A DNA stretch of 64,000 nt from Azolla caroliniana (taxonomy: Eukaryota; Polypodiophyta), in the NCBI GenBank assembly GCA_043228905.1, contig JBHGNT010000009.1, positions 15,624,001-15,688,000 on the forward strand. Direction: 5' to 3'. A program made the position numbers and the translations under genes. Numbering within the stretch: position 1 is the first letter of the stretch; each line of letters opens with the position of its first letter. This document shows, in pieces, positions 12,085-22,800 of the stretch. Under the pieces are notes generated by a model. That model saw only the letters and a list, made by a program, of their open reading frames with translations, searched no databases and had not been told where the DNA came from.

Positions 12085-12586
12085 CACCTCGACGTGCCGA
12101 ACTTGAGGGGGAGAAAAGACCAGGAAAGGAGTGGAAGTGACCGCAAAGCCGAGTCGGATGAAGAATTCGATTTCGGGTCGGTTGAAGAAGTTGTAGGTGG
12201 AAACAGGGGCAGCAACCGAGGGAAGAGCTGGAGTCAGCCGAACGAGGGGGAGATGAAGCCAAGAAGGGCAAGAAGGGCAAGACCAAGACATGGTCAAATG
12301 TGGTCGAGGGCTTGAAGACCAGAAAGGAATCAGAGGCAACCGATTTGGTTCGAATGTTCAATTCAAAGATGTCGAATGAACTGAAGGCCAAGGGCAGTGG
12401 AAGAGGCGCCACCACCGTGACAACAAGGGAGCTGAGAAAGGCCGCACGAGCACACAAGCCGATCGAAAGAGTCGAGGCGCGTGAAATCGAATGGGCCGAG
12501 GAGCGCAAGCGAGGCATGAAGCCAGGAGAAGCCAGAGCGAAGATCTGGAAGAGCAGGCGAAACCTCAAGTTGAGCTTGAGGGGGAG
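12085..12586 (+). other. Copia B 3' region, A/G-rich, charged open frames, no known domain
   Basis: After RNase H comes about 500 bp of purine-rich sequence with open frames at 12094-12315 and 12300-12659 rich in Lys, Arg, Glu and Ser. No domain is recognised. It may be a degenerate additional region of element B or extended pol tail. It ends in the purine tract CTTGAGGGGGAG before the LTR. Confidence 0.4.
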
Positions 12587-12998
12587 TGTTGAGATACAAG
12601 CTCAACATTGGGTGTGTAACCAATGCGTAGACTGGGTGTGTAAACTGGGTGCGCAATGAGAGGTCGTAGTGGTGTGTAAACCAGGAGGCCATTGGATAAA
12701 TATTATGCGGAGGAATATATTTTGGGAGTTAGTGTAGGGGCTCATTGATGAGCATTGAAGTACGAGTCGGTACTTCCGTCAATCCGTATGGACTTGTATA
12801 AAAGTGCTCCTTGAGCACATCCTATGTACAGAGTTTTAGAGTATTGTTTTTCGAATAGAGTTTTCTGTGTTATGCTCTCTCTATCTCTCCCCCATACGTT
12901 GTGTTGATTAAGCTTTCCATTAAACCTCCCTTGTCCCTTGTCGCTTGTCTGTTGTTATCCGGTTGTGTTTGTTAAACTTCGGCACATATTCTTTTACA
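12587..12998 (+). repeat. 3' LTR of copia B
   Basis: Begins TGTTGAGATACAAGC after GGGGGAG and ends TTTTACA, about 412 bp. TATAAAAG lies at about 12796-12803. No 5' partner in the window. Sequence right after it is the interior of another copia element, so B had inserted into, or recombined with, element C. Confidence 0.7.
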
Positions 12999-13760
12999 TG
13001 GACTCCTGACGGCATCATGCTTTCTCAAAAGCACCATATCCTCAATCTACTCTACAAGTTTGGGATGACATAGTGTAAGCCCGTCACTACCCCTCTCGAT
13101 CGCAACCTAAAGTTAGACGCCAACTCAGGCACAAGAGAGTGTGAGCTGATGCTCTATCGTCAGCTAGTCGGAAGCCTAATCTACCTCACCATTACCCAAC
13201 CCGACATGAGTTACCGGTTGGCCTCCTTAGCTAGTTCATGCAAACTCCATGAGACATCCATCTCGACTATGCTAAGCGAGTGATAAGGTATGTGAGTGGA
13301 ACACAGATGCCGATTGGACCGACTACAAAGACGACAGGCGATCAACATCAGGGTTTGTCTTCTCCCTTGACAGTGGAGCCATATACTGGAGCAGTAAGAA
13401 GCAACCGATAGTCGCATTGTTGAGCACAGAAGCCGAATATAGGGGTGCGGTGGTCGCCGCATGTAAAACTTGAACGATCTGGGTGTTCCCATCGCAGATA
13501 TGATTCTCCTCTACTGTGACAATATGAGCAGTATTCACTTGGCTCGGAACCTAGTTTTCCACACTTGGATCAAGCACATCGAAGTGCACCATCACTTCAT
13601 CCGAGAGCAAGTTCTAGCCGGGGATGTCGACCTGCAACACATCAAGACGAACCTGCAAATAGCCGACATCTTCACCAAGGCCATGGGGATTGACAAGCTA
13701 TAACAATTCACGATGAATGTAGGTCTTTCAACTGTCAATCAACCGAGCTTGAGGGGGAGT
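12999..13760 (+). pseudogene. Copia C reverse transcriptase end and RNase H
   Basis: Starts in mid-gene with WTPDGIMLSQKHHILNLLYKFGM, then LYRQLVGSLIYLTITQPDMSY, a broken RNase H, and 13470-13703 with YCDNMSSIHLARNLVFHTWIKH and IADIFTKAMG. Many frame shifts and stops. Similar to, but clearly diverged from, element B. Confidence 0.75.
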
Positions 13761-13876
13761 AAGGAGCAATAGGAGTTAACCAATCATCTGAAGCTGAAGC
13801 TAGTTGACTCAAAGCTGACCCGAAGGCCTTTTCTGAACCAACGATCCGACAATCAGAAGTTGTGTTTGAAGGGATG

Positions 13877-14166
13877 TGTTGAGAATCAAACTCAACTTCC
13901 CATGTGTGGGAACGCATTCTAGGACACTCAAGTGGGTGAACACCCCACCTCCTTGTATAGTAACTAGTGTGTCATAGAAGCTAATATCGTATGACATATT
14001 CTTTTAATAAATTAAGGCTCGACTTCTTTCCCAAGGGGCCATTTCAGTGAGAGAACTTAGAGAGAAGGTTACTACATAAGCACCTTCTCCTTCTCTTTGT
14101 AATGTTGTTGGCTCATTATTGCTAGTGTTAATACAATTTTCTGTTTTTTTGTATTTTCTTTTGTTG

Positions 14167-14208
<42 letters not shown>

Positions 14209-14223
14209 ACCTCTCCCGCAACA
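13877..14223 (+). repeat. 3' LTR of copia C with microsatellite
   Basis: Begins TGTTGAGAATCAAAC and ends CGCAACA, about 347 bp. It contains a (TC)n tract followed by (AC)n at about 14167-14210. No partner LTR in the window. Confidence 0.6.
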
Positions 14224-14796
14224 CAAAATCATCACCGGTTCGTTACACTCATAAATAGATTAAAATATTTAAACAAAGAGCCTCTCTTTTTGCAAGATGA
14301 TGGATCAATGGAAGCTAATTCGAATTGGGAAGAAGAGGTGGTCCATGAAATGGCAGTTACATCTATCCAGTTAGAAGCGGTAACGATAGAGGGGGTGAAG
14401 TTACACTGGATATTGGTCTAGAAGAGAATGTAAATGAGGAGTTGACTTTCGTGTTGAATAGAGGGGGTGAAGTTGACTCTCGTGTCGATTCCGGAATTGA
14501 ATGAAGATGATTGGTGTGCATCAATTGTTCAAATAAAGGGAAAGAGGAATTTGGATGAATTTTCTCCACTTGGCACATACCAAAGGATGTGTAGGTTAGG
14601 AGGGGGTGCATTGTCATATAGTGATACGACCGATTGATGCCACCGTGATTCCACACTTGCCTCAACTACAACCAAGCGTCACGACTTGGTTTGATGACCC
14701 AACACTCCTTGGAGATCCACCTGATTCAACTCGTTGGAATTTATTTACATTCTAGACTTAAGTTTCTTTAGTATTATTGTTTTTTGGAATTTATAT
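14224..14796 (+). other. No recognisable gene
   Basis: About 570 bp between copia C and the gypsy K cluster. Short broken frames, GAGGGGGTGAAGTT repeated at about 14389 and 14461, no domain recognised. Confidence 0.3.
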
Positions 14797-14897
14797 TGTG
14801 GGGTGCATGTGTTCCTTTGTGCCACCCTTTTAGCACACCCTTTTTAGCATGCATGTAGCTAAGACAACCCAAATGGGTACCTTTGTATCAACTATAA
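14797..14897 (+). repeat. Partial LTR of gypsy family K (copy 1)
   Basis: TGTGGGGTGCATGTGTTCC through ATCAACTATAAA matches the first two thirds of the other K LTRs (15415, 16308, 17546); the 3' end is replaced by internal sequence. Confidence 0.65.
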
Positions 14898-15260
14898 ATG
14901 GGTGGCCCTCAATCCACAAGAGTGATTGATCTCTATCTGCCAATTCTTTGCTTGTTTTTTGTCACTAGTCCCATCCAACTAATATCTGATAAGGGCCGCC
15001 AGTTCCACGGGCATGCCCTCAACGTCGTTAGAGCTCAACTAAGTGTCCAACAAGTGTTTAAGCCCCCATACTGTCCTCAGACAAATGGCCTAACCGGATG
15101 CATAAACAAGACCCTTAAGAAGGAGATGGCCGCTTACATCGATCCATGCTACAAAACTTGGGATCAAATCTTGCCTTTCGTCACCCATGCCTACAATACA
15201 TTCGTATAGGCGTCGACACGGATCAACCCTTTTTGAGCACTCTATGTGTGTAACCCTCAC
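14898..15260 (+). pseudogene. Gypsy K integrase fragment 1
   Basis: Encodes LISDKGRQFHGHALN (catalytic Asp region), then FKPPYCPQTNGLTGCINKTLK with Gly or Thr in place of the usual Ala-Glu-Arg context, then WDQILPFVTHAYNTF. This is the D-to-E half of a Ty3/gypsy integrase. Followed by a 3' untranslated part ending in a purine tract and an LTR. Confidence 0.75.
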
Positions 15261-15414
15261 CTCCCACCAGAATCGTCCATTGATGTCCATTCGAAACCTG
15301 CCAACATGGATAGTGCCACTTGGGAGCTCTATCTCCAACAGATGCTCCCCATCCTTCGACAAGCCACTGCTCCTATTCCTGCTCCTCAGTTTCTTGTTTC
15401 TCTCAGGGGGGAAA

Positions 15415-15563
15415 TGTGGTGTGTATGTGTTCCTTTGTGCCACCCTTTTCGCATACCCTTTTTAGCTAAGCCAACCCAAATGGGTACCTTTGTATGAATT
15501 ATAAATCCAGCAAGAAGTAAGAAGCTAAGTAGGCTGGTTTTGATCTCTTATGTGCATTTCACA
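15415..15563 (+). repeat. LTR of gypsy family K (copy 2), about 149 bp
   Basis: CAGGGGGGAAA purine tract, then TGTGGTGTGTATG... ending ATTTCACA, then TGGTGGCGATGC as a possible primer site. Very short for a gypsy LTR. Confidence 0.65.
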
Positions 15564-15840
15564 TATTGGTGGCGATGCAGGGTACTAGTCCCCCACGTCC
15601 AAGAATCCACCTCTGCCCCCTCAACTTAGGTTGCCCACTAAATTCTTGTCCCACAAGTTTCTCCGATCCCCCTACTACATGATGGCCCTCCTGTCCCCCC
15701 CCACCTCAGCCTAGTCTAGGTGGCCCTTAGTCCACAATAGCGATTGGTCTCTATCTACCTATAGCCCTCCTATTCCCCACCTCACCCAAGTCCAGGTGGC
15801 CCTCAATCCACAAGAGTGATTGATATCTATCTACCAATTG
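15564..15840 (+). repeat. Degenerate C-rich repeats of gypsy K interior
   Basis: Several copies of a unit containing AGCCCTCCTGTCCCCCACC and GTCCAGGTGGCCCTCAATCC. The same unit recurs at 16835-17115. Confidence 0.5.
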
Positions 15841-16160
15841 CTAGCTTGTTTTCTGCCACTAGCCCCGTCCAACTATTATCTGATCAGCGCCGTGAGTTCC
15901 AAGGGGATGTCCTCAATGTCGTTGCAGCTCATCGAGGAGTCCAATAGGTGTTTAAGTTCCCATACCATCCTCAGACAAATGGCATCACTAGACGCCTCAA
16001 CAAGACCTTCATGAAGGAGATTGCCGCTTACATCAATCCATGCCACAAAACCTAGGATCACATCTTGCCTTTTGTCACCCACGCCTACAACACATCCGTA
16101 CAGGCATCAACACGGATCAACCCTTTTTGAGCACTCTATGGGCGTAACCCTCGCCTCCAC
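15841..16160 (+). pseudogene. Gypsy K integrase fragment 2
   Basis: A second, more damaged copy of the integrase segment seen at 14898-15260: LISDQRREFQGDVLN-like, then YHPQTNG, then WDHILPFVTHAYNT in shifted frames, followed by the same 3' tail. Confidence 0.65.
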
Positions 16161-16307
16161 CAGAATTGTCTATTGATGTCCATTCGAAACCTGCCAACAT
16201 GGATAGTGCCACTTGGGAGCTCTATCTCCAACAGATGCTCCCCCTCCTTCGACAGGCCACTGCTCCTATTCCTACTCCTCAGTTTCTCGTATCTCTCAGG
16301 GTGGAAA

Positions 16308-16484
16308 TGTGGTGTGCATGTGTTCCTTTGTGCCACCCTTTTAACACACCCTTTTTTGGATGCATGTACCTAAGTCGACCCACCCTTTTAGCACACCCTT
16401 TTTAGCTAAGCCAACCCAAATGGCTACCTTTGTATCAAATATAAATTGAGCAAGAAGTACGAAGCTAAGCAGGTTGGTTTTAGG
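16308..16484 (+). repeat. LTR of gypsy family K (copy 3)
   Basis: Begins TGTGGTGTGCATGTG. It has an internal partial duplication (CACCCTTTTAGCACACCC twice) and ends near GGTTGGTTTTAGG. Confidence 0.6.
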
Positions 16485-16528
16485 TATGCATCACTCTCGC
16501 CACCATCAATCACTCGGCCCACACTATA

Positions 16529-16795
16529 TTGTTAGTCTCTAGTAGTAGTATCTCTTCCATTAACACCGCTTTAGTTCACCAATTATTCCTCTCGACATCC
16601 ACCGCTCCCTCCATCCAAGTCCTTTTTGGCGATCACCAACATCTATACCACTCTCGCATGCAAGCCCGTTGCACCGTCACCTTAGGCAATCTCACTTTCT
16701 CACACCAATTTTATGTCTTGCTACTCTTCCCCCTCACCTTAGGTTGCGATTGGTTCCTGAAGTGTCGCGCTATAATTGATTTCACTGCCCACTAA
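16529..16795 (+). pseudogene. Gypsy K retropepsin-like fragment
   Basis: 88 codons ending with PLTLGCDWFLKCRAIIDF, equivalent to the ...ILGMDWL....IDW motif that closes the aspartic protease of Ty3/gypsy elements. The catalytic DSG is upstream and not preserved here. Confidence 0.6.
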
Positions 16796-16810
16796 CTTCT
16801 TGTCCGACGA

Positions 16811-17115
16811 ACCCCCCCCCCCCCCCCCCCCCCCGATCCCCCTCCTACATGATCCCCCTCATGTCCCCCACCTCAGCCAAGTCCAGGTGGTCATCAGTCC
16901 ACAGGAGAGATTGATCTTTCCCCGATCCGCCTCCTACACGATAGCCCTCCTGTCCCTCACCTTAGCCAAGTCCAGGTGGCCCTCAACCCATAGGAGCGAT
17001 TGGTCTTTCTTCGCCAATTTATCTTTCCCTAATCTCCCTCCTACACGATAGCCCTCCTGTCCCCCACCTCAGCCAAGTCTAGGTGACCCTCAATCTATAG
17101 GAGCGAGATTGATCT
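16811..17115 (+). repeat. C-rich tract and tandem repeats
   Basis: A poly-C run at about 16809-16834, then three imperfect units of about 85-106 bp starting near 16837, 16922 and 17028. Each contains CCTCCTACACGATAG and CAGCCAAGTCCAGGTGG. Confidence 0.6.
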
Positions 17116-17545
17116 TTACAAATGGCCTCACCAAATGCCTCAACAAGACCCTCAAGTAAGAGATGGACGCACGAATCAGTTCTTTTCGAGCACTCTATAA
17201 GCGTGACCCTTGCCTCCCATCAGAATAGTCCATTAATGTCCATTCCAACCCTGCCAACATGGATAGTGCCACTTGGGGGCCCTATCTCCAACAGCTCCCC
17301 CTCCTTCGACAAGCCATCTTCCTAACCTACAAGTCGCATTGTAGTGCTAGAATCACTGAGGATTCAACTCGTTCACCATAGTTCGTGCCATCAAATCCAC
17401 CACGTACTTGCTCCAACGTGATTCCAATAGTCGATTCACCTCCTCCCATGTTGCCTACATCAATCCCTATGCCACCCAAGGCCCAGCTTCTGACCCCCGT
17501 TCCTTCCCCATGTCATAAAACTCATTGTTTCTCTCAGGGGGGAAA
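17116..17545 (+). pseudogene. Gypsy K integrase tail fragment 3
   Basis: ATGGCCTCACCAAATGCCTC corresponds to the NGLT.CLNKTLK integrase region, then the 3' tail shared with the other two copies. Ends in CAGGGGGGAAA before the LTR. Confidence 0.5.
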
Positions 17546-18397
17546 TGTGGTATGCATGTGTATCTTTGTGCCACTCTTGTAGCGCATCCTTTTTAGCATG
17601 CATGTACCTAAGCCAATCCACCCTTTTAGCACACCCTTTTTAGCATGCATGTAGCTAAGCCAACCCAAATGGGTACCTTTGTATCAACTATAAATTGAGC
17701 AAGAAGTACGAAGCTAAGTAATAGAGAGAAGATAGAAAGAAGAGAGAAGGAAGATATATAGATCCAAAACCACAAAGATCTATTGATAATGAATAATCAT
17801 GATGGAAGGAAGAGAGAAAGAAGATACATAAATCCAAGTCTACAAAGATATATGGATAACAACACAACCACACTACATGAATAGGCAAGAAAAACACCAC
17901 AAGAAGTAGGCTCCACTTCTTCACCACCTTAATCTTCTTGCTTTTTATGAAGTTCTCCTCTACTAGATAAGTTTCCCTTGCTTTCTTTTCCACGCTTTTT
18001 TTAGAGCTTTTCCATCTCCTATTCTTAGCTATGACAGAACGATCTTCTAATCGTCATATCTCCCTCATCCGAGATCCAAATTTAGAGATTTAAAAAGCTA
18101 TGGATAGCTCTCTTTACAAGATTTATAACCTATATTTGAAAATGATATTTGGCTTCCAAAAGAATGAGTTATGAGCGTTCGTTTAAGACTGTATTTTGGT
18201 GGCTCGCTTTTTTCTTCTTTTACTTTTCTCCACGTGTCTTGCTTTTTGTTTGACTTATCCTCAAGACCTTGATTCGTGATCTTGCCCTCTGGATGTGAGC
18301 GCACCATCCCTTATATTCTTGTAGACTTCAATACCTTAAATTATAAAAACACTTTCACACTAAGTAGACTGGTTTGATCTCTTATGTGCATTTCACA
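17546..18397 (+). repeat. LTR of gypsy family K (copy 4), split by an insertion
   Basis: Begins TGTGGTATGCATGTG and ends ATTTCACA. Comparison with the copy at 15415 shows that 17721-18359 is extra sequence. Confidence 0.7.
17721..18359. mobile_element. 639-bp insertion with 7-bp flanking repeat
   Basis: Flanked by CTAAGTA at 17714-17720 and 18360-18366, which the uninterrupted LTR copy carries once. The right end reads TTTCACA; the left end begins ATAGAGAG. No open frame or terminal inverted repeat is recognised. It could be a solo LTR (TGTGAAAGTG... on the minus strand) or a non-autonomous DNA element. Confidence 0.55.
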
Positions 18398-18667
18398 ATA
18401 TGCATTATTTTATTGGAACAAATTTTATATAGTTGAAACCATCTAATGTATTGCATTTGCACCATATAACACACATGTAAAAGCATCCATTTAGTATAAG
18501 AGGGAAATGATTATTGTCATGGGGGGGGGGGGGGGGGGGGGGGGGGGGATGGCAATCAAAGAGACATATATTGTAAAGGGTTTTCTTTCTTTTGGCAAAA
18601 GAGATTTTTCTTGTAGCATTCTTTCTTCTTCCGCGTTTGAGGTTTAGCTGCGTAGGGTGTTTTGTTC
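18398..18667. other. AT-rich flank with a 28-bp poly-G run
   Basis: No gene seen. G(28) at 18521-18548 lies 120 bp before the assembly gap. Confidence 0.5.
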
Positions 18668-18767
18668 NNNNNNNNNNNNNNNNNNNNNNNNNNNNNNNNN
18701 NNNNNNNNNNNNNNNNNNNNNNNNNNNNNNNNNNNNNNNNNNNNNNNNNNNNNNNNNNNNNNNNNNN
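18668..18767. other. Assembly gap (100 N)
   Basis: Exactly 100 Ns, so the true gap size is unknown. It lies 22 bp outside the left end of the TIR transposon. Confidence 0.99.
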
Positions 18768-18785
18768 AGGGCATAATTAGAAAAA

Positions 18786-18789
18786 AAGC
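18786..18789. repeat. Left flanking repeat AAGC (putative target duplication)
   Basis: AAGC directly abuts the left TIR and recurs at 33583-33586 after the right TIR. The left copy is within an A-run, so a chance match of part of it is possible. Confidence 0.6.
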
Positions 18790-18825
18790 AACACGTTCGC
18801 GTTCACAAGTGGAAGGATTGCGCAT
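18790..18825 (+). repeat. Left terminal inverted repeat, 36 bp
   Basis: Starts AACACGTTCGCGTTCAC and ends GCGCAT. It matches the reverse complement of 33547-33582 with one difference (ATTG/ATCG). Its inner part forms a further inverted repeat: ACAAGTGGAA at 18806-18815 pairs with TTCCACTTGT at 18825-18834. Confidence 0.92.
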
Positions 18826-19822
18826 TCCACTTGTAGAATCTTCTTAAAACGAAGCAAATACACCCTCTCTACAAAAATTGGATGCACTAGTATCACATGT
18901 TCCTCAACTTGATTAGAATTTGCAAATATAAAAATACATGATAGATCTACGAGTGGAGATCATTAGAAATCATGCAAGTTTAGACATGTTGATAAGTTAA
19001 AGTAGGCATAATAAAGTTCAACTATGGCTCAATATGTCACTACTGTGCGACAAGGGAAACAGTAACTTAAAGACTTATATTAATTAGGTAAGTTTTACAA
19101 AAATATGAGGTGCACTTGTATCCATACTAATAAAATGAGATATAATTTATACTTTGACCCATACGTGCATGTATGTAATTGTGGAAAATGTAGGATAGTG
19201 CACATTAGGATAAGTGATTGGAATAACTAACTTATTAAAGTATTCAATACTTGTATTTAAAGTTGATCTAATCTATTCCTCAGTTTGTTCATGTGGGATC
19301 AAACCATATGTGTATATAATTGTGCACAATGTAAGGCAGTGAACTTTAGGATAATGTCGTGGAAATAACAAACCTATTAGGCTTTCATACCTGTATTTAA
19401 AATTGATCTACTCTATTGCTTAGGTGATTCACACAAGATCAAACTCCGAACGATAACGCAACTGGAACCATTATCAACACACTACACAATCTAAGCAGCA
19501 ATGGAATAGAAACATAATAGTTTTAACAATAGAAGACAAAGATCCATAATAACAACATGGACAGTCATGGCAACAATTATAGGGCCATGTTCTGTTAAGG
19601 TTAGCTTGGACCAAAATCAGCCTCCATTTAAACTAGTTCATGTTTCTCCATAAGTTTGGTAGTCAGCTATGCACGCGGTGAAACCAATATCAAGTATATA
19701 AAAATAAAATTGAAACATATGGAAGATTATAAAGAATAGAATCCACTAGGTAAAACCCAAAATTTGTATTAATAATGTGAAATCTTAACAAATCATCAGT
19801 GTCATATTCTTCATAGAGTCTA
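18826..19822. other. Non-coding left arm of the TIR transposon with a tandem repeat
   Basis: AT-rich, no gene. Around 19157-19308 and 19309-19446 two imperfect copies of a unit of about 140 bp follow each other (GTGCATGTATGTAATTGTG... and GTGTATATAATTGTGCAC..., each ending GATCAAAC). The methyltransferase transcript must end somewhere in this arm. Confidence 0.6.
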
Positions 19823-22800
19823 TTACATAGCAATCAATTCATCAACGTCATTTTCTTCATCATCTTGTGTAGAACTGTCTTCGGCTATACGTGCATTGGT
19901 TTCCCCTGTTAGCCGAGCCAACGAAATATCTTCTATAAGCTCATCATCAAGCTCTATTAGCTCCCCCGGTTCGCCGGCTAACAGAGGAATAGGCTCTCGT
20001 GAAGCAGGTTGAAACCTTTCTGTATTGGCGAGGTTCTTTGCACCGACCTCCTCATCCTGGTCTGGGCACTCCAACAAAGCCTTAATCTGCATATTAATAA
20101 ATATAACTTGGTCCTCGTCCTTCTCCAATGCAACTGTATTTCTAAACAGCTTCAATGCACATGCTGACGTAGTTCCTGTGATGTAAGTAACAAGAAGATT
20201 TAGTTGTCAAACGAAAAAAAAGTGATTGGTTATCTCAAGATCGTTACCCTAGTTCGAGGAATACCTGTGCCAGAAAAGAGATCTAATATCCAATCTCCTT
20301 TGACAGAAAACATCTCGATCAAGCGCATCATAAGTCGTTGAGGTTTTTGGTATGGGTTGACAAGTCCCCGTTCTGTCGTGGTGACATGTCGCAATTTCCG
20401 AGTCACTGCTGGATATACCAACAGATTTGAACCTCCCACTTCATTAGAATGCTCTTTGATTCTCAGTTTCTTAATTTCATCGAAGTAGCCAACCATTATG
20501 TATTCAATGGCATTAACGAACCGAAAAGTTGGCCCTCTATTTACATTGGTCTTGATCCTATAAAAAATAATTCATCGAGTTAAGAATAGATTCAACAACC
20601 TTAAGAAATGCAATATAGTGAAAGACACATATAAATAATCCTTACCATGCAAGGTTCTCGATGCCATGGCAACGAGATCTCAAAGCTTGAGCTACCGAGT
20701 ACCCTTGGTCCATACTATGAAAGACAACTATTCGCCACAAGGATGCGGTCGTTAGCTCAGCAAAATCCTTGACCATCTTCTCCAATTGTTTAAACCTAAA
20801 CGGTTCATCGTCGTATGATGACCCAGCCATTCGAAATCCGTAAGGAATATCCGCAATCATTAGTGTATATTCCTTCTTTGGCACCTTCTGGATCAAGTCG
20901 ATGACATCACCGCAAACCACATTGTAGTAAAGATCTCTCGTAATATCTTTTTTGTGGCTAAAATTTTTAAACGAGCCATCTTCCTCCATTTCGTACGCCT
21001 TGACTAAGCGACGATCCTTTTCTTTTCTGGCTCGCTCGAGATGTGCAAGGAAGGATGTAGGGAAATCGTGTATATCCTTAACTTCTCCTTGTTTCTTGCC
21101 TCGACACGGTTTCTAATAGAAGCAATAGGACATCAGGTATTATTATACAAGCTCTACATATGATGAAAGGGTAATGAAAAAACATGAATACTAACCCAAT
21201 CCTTGAATGCAATAAAATACTCTGATAACGCCTTATACGAAGACGTTAGAGGATAATCCTCAGTCACTTGTTCCCAAGTTATACATCCAAGTTGTTTCAT
21301 CATAACTTCTTGGATCCTCATGTACACCTTATGACTGTAAAATTAGAAATCAAGATTAGAACTTTGAATTACACCAGATAGACTACAATTTCAGTATTTG
21401 AAAGACTTACTTATTGAACTCAGTGACCATTTCTTCAAGGCTTAAATCTTTCGCCACAACCCTTGACAAAACCGACACAAGAAGCTGCTCGTCCTTAATA
21501 CCTTGCATCGCTCTCCATAGAGACAGCTTCATGTCATCTGCCGCTTCTTCAATTGTCAAGTCAATTTTCTTGGCGGCTTGTGACTTTAACTCTAGTTGAG
21601 GGTCAACCCTACATTTCTTTTGTTGTTGACCCTTTACCTCCTTATTCTCCCACATTGAGAAGATTTGATCTTGTAGGTCCCATACTTCTCCATCTCTAAA
21701 CGCCAATTGAAACCAAGACTCATACTTTCGAAGACCATCAGACCTAACATTATCATCTACCACAATGCCGACTTCATGCAGACATTGACGTCGAAGGCCT
21801 AGATGTAACTTCACACCAAACTTTTGTTTCACATCTAAATACTCGTGGTGGAAGAACCGTATACGCTCAATGGACGACATTTTCTGCCTATAGTCATTAT
21901 CATTATTATGGTCCCATGCCAACAGCTTAGCCTCTTCGGTTGTGAGCCCAACATAAATTTTGCACTCGGCATACTTGAAGAAGAAAGTGGTTGGATGTTC
22001 TCTCACAAGTTGCCGACGTGCCTCTGCTGAATGCGATCCACCAATGACAAAATAATTATATTGATAATGCTTTCTAATATCAAAATCTTCAATGGTTTCA
22101 CATTCTTCAGGATCTATCATAACAATAAAAGGCACCACAGTGGCATGAGGATTAATTTTCATTTTTTTCTTGAGATTTTGAACATGCATGCGGTGAGGCT
22201 CTCTAATCTCAAGTGGTCTTCGACCTGTTTTTTCATCAATAGGGGGCCGATGGATGTGTGTTATAGGCAAATTAAACACTTGCCCTTTCCTGACCAGCTT
22301 CCGTTGCATTAACTCTCTCCTTATTTTATTCTGATCGGATGACAAAACACCTGAGGCCAGCTCAACTCCTGGCGTCCCCTTATTATCCTCCTCTTCGTTT
22401 TCACTTGTTGAATCCGTATCCGACATTTTGGTTGTCTTCTTCTTTGCTGGTCTTGACTGGACTTTGGATACCTTTTTTGTGGCCTTCAATGGGGAGGGCA
22501 CTTCATCTCTTAGAGTTACATGGCCTTGTATATAAGGCCTCAAGGTAACAATAAGGTTTTGTGAGCTATCAAGTGCTTTTTTGAACACTTCTGGCCCACA
22601 AGATTCCTTTACTAAAAGGTCTTCTGAAAGGAACACTTTACGTACCCCCTTGGAGCACTCTATCATTACTAGTATGTTTGCCGAATCTGCATCTTCGTAG
22701 TCAAATCGTAGAATACGGCCATACATAAATGGGGTTTCCTTTCCAAGCTGCCCCTCACCCTTCTTCTTTGCTGTATACAATACGACTTTTTTCTTTGAGT

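Noticed and set aside
12094-12659. Host gene encoding a charged protein downstream of copia B RNase H
   Set aside because: It lies between RNase H and the 3' LTR purine tract, so it is part of the element; no domain is recognised.
18662-18847. Open frames spanning the N run
   Set aside because: They consist mainly of unknown bases.
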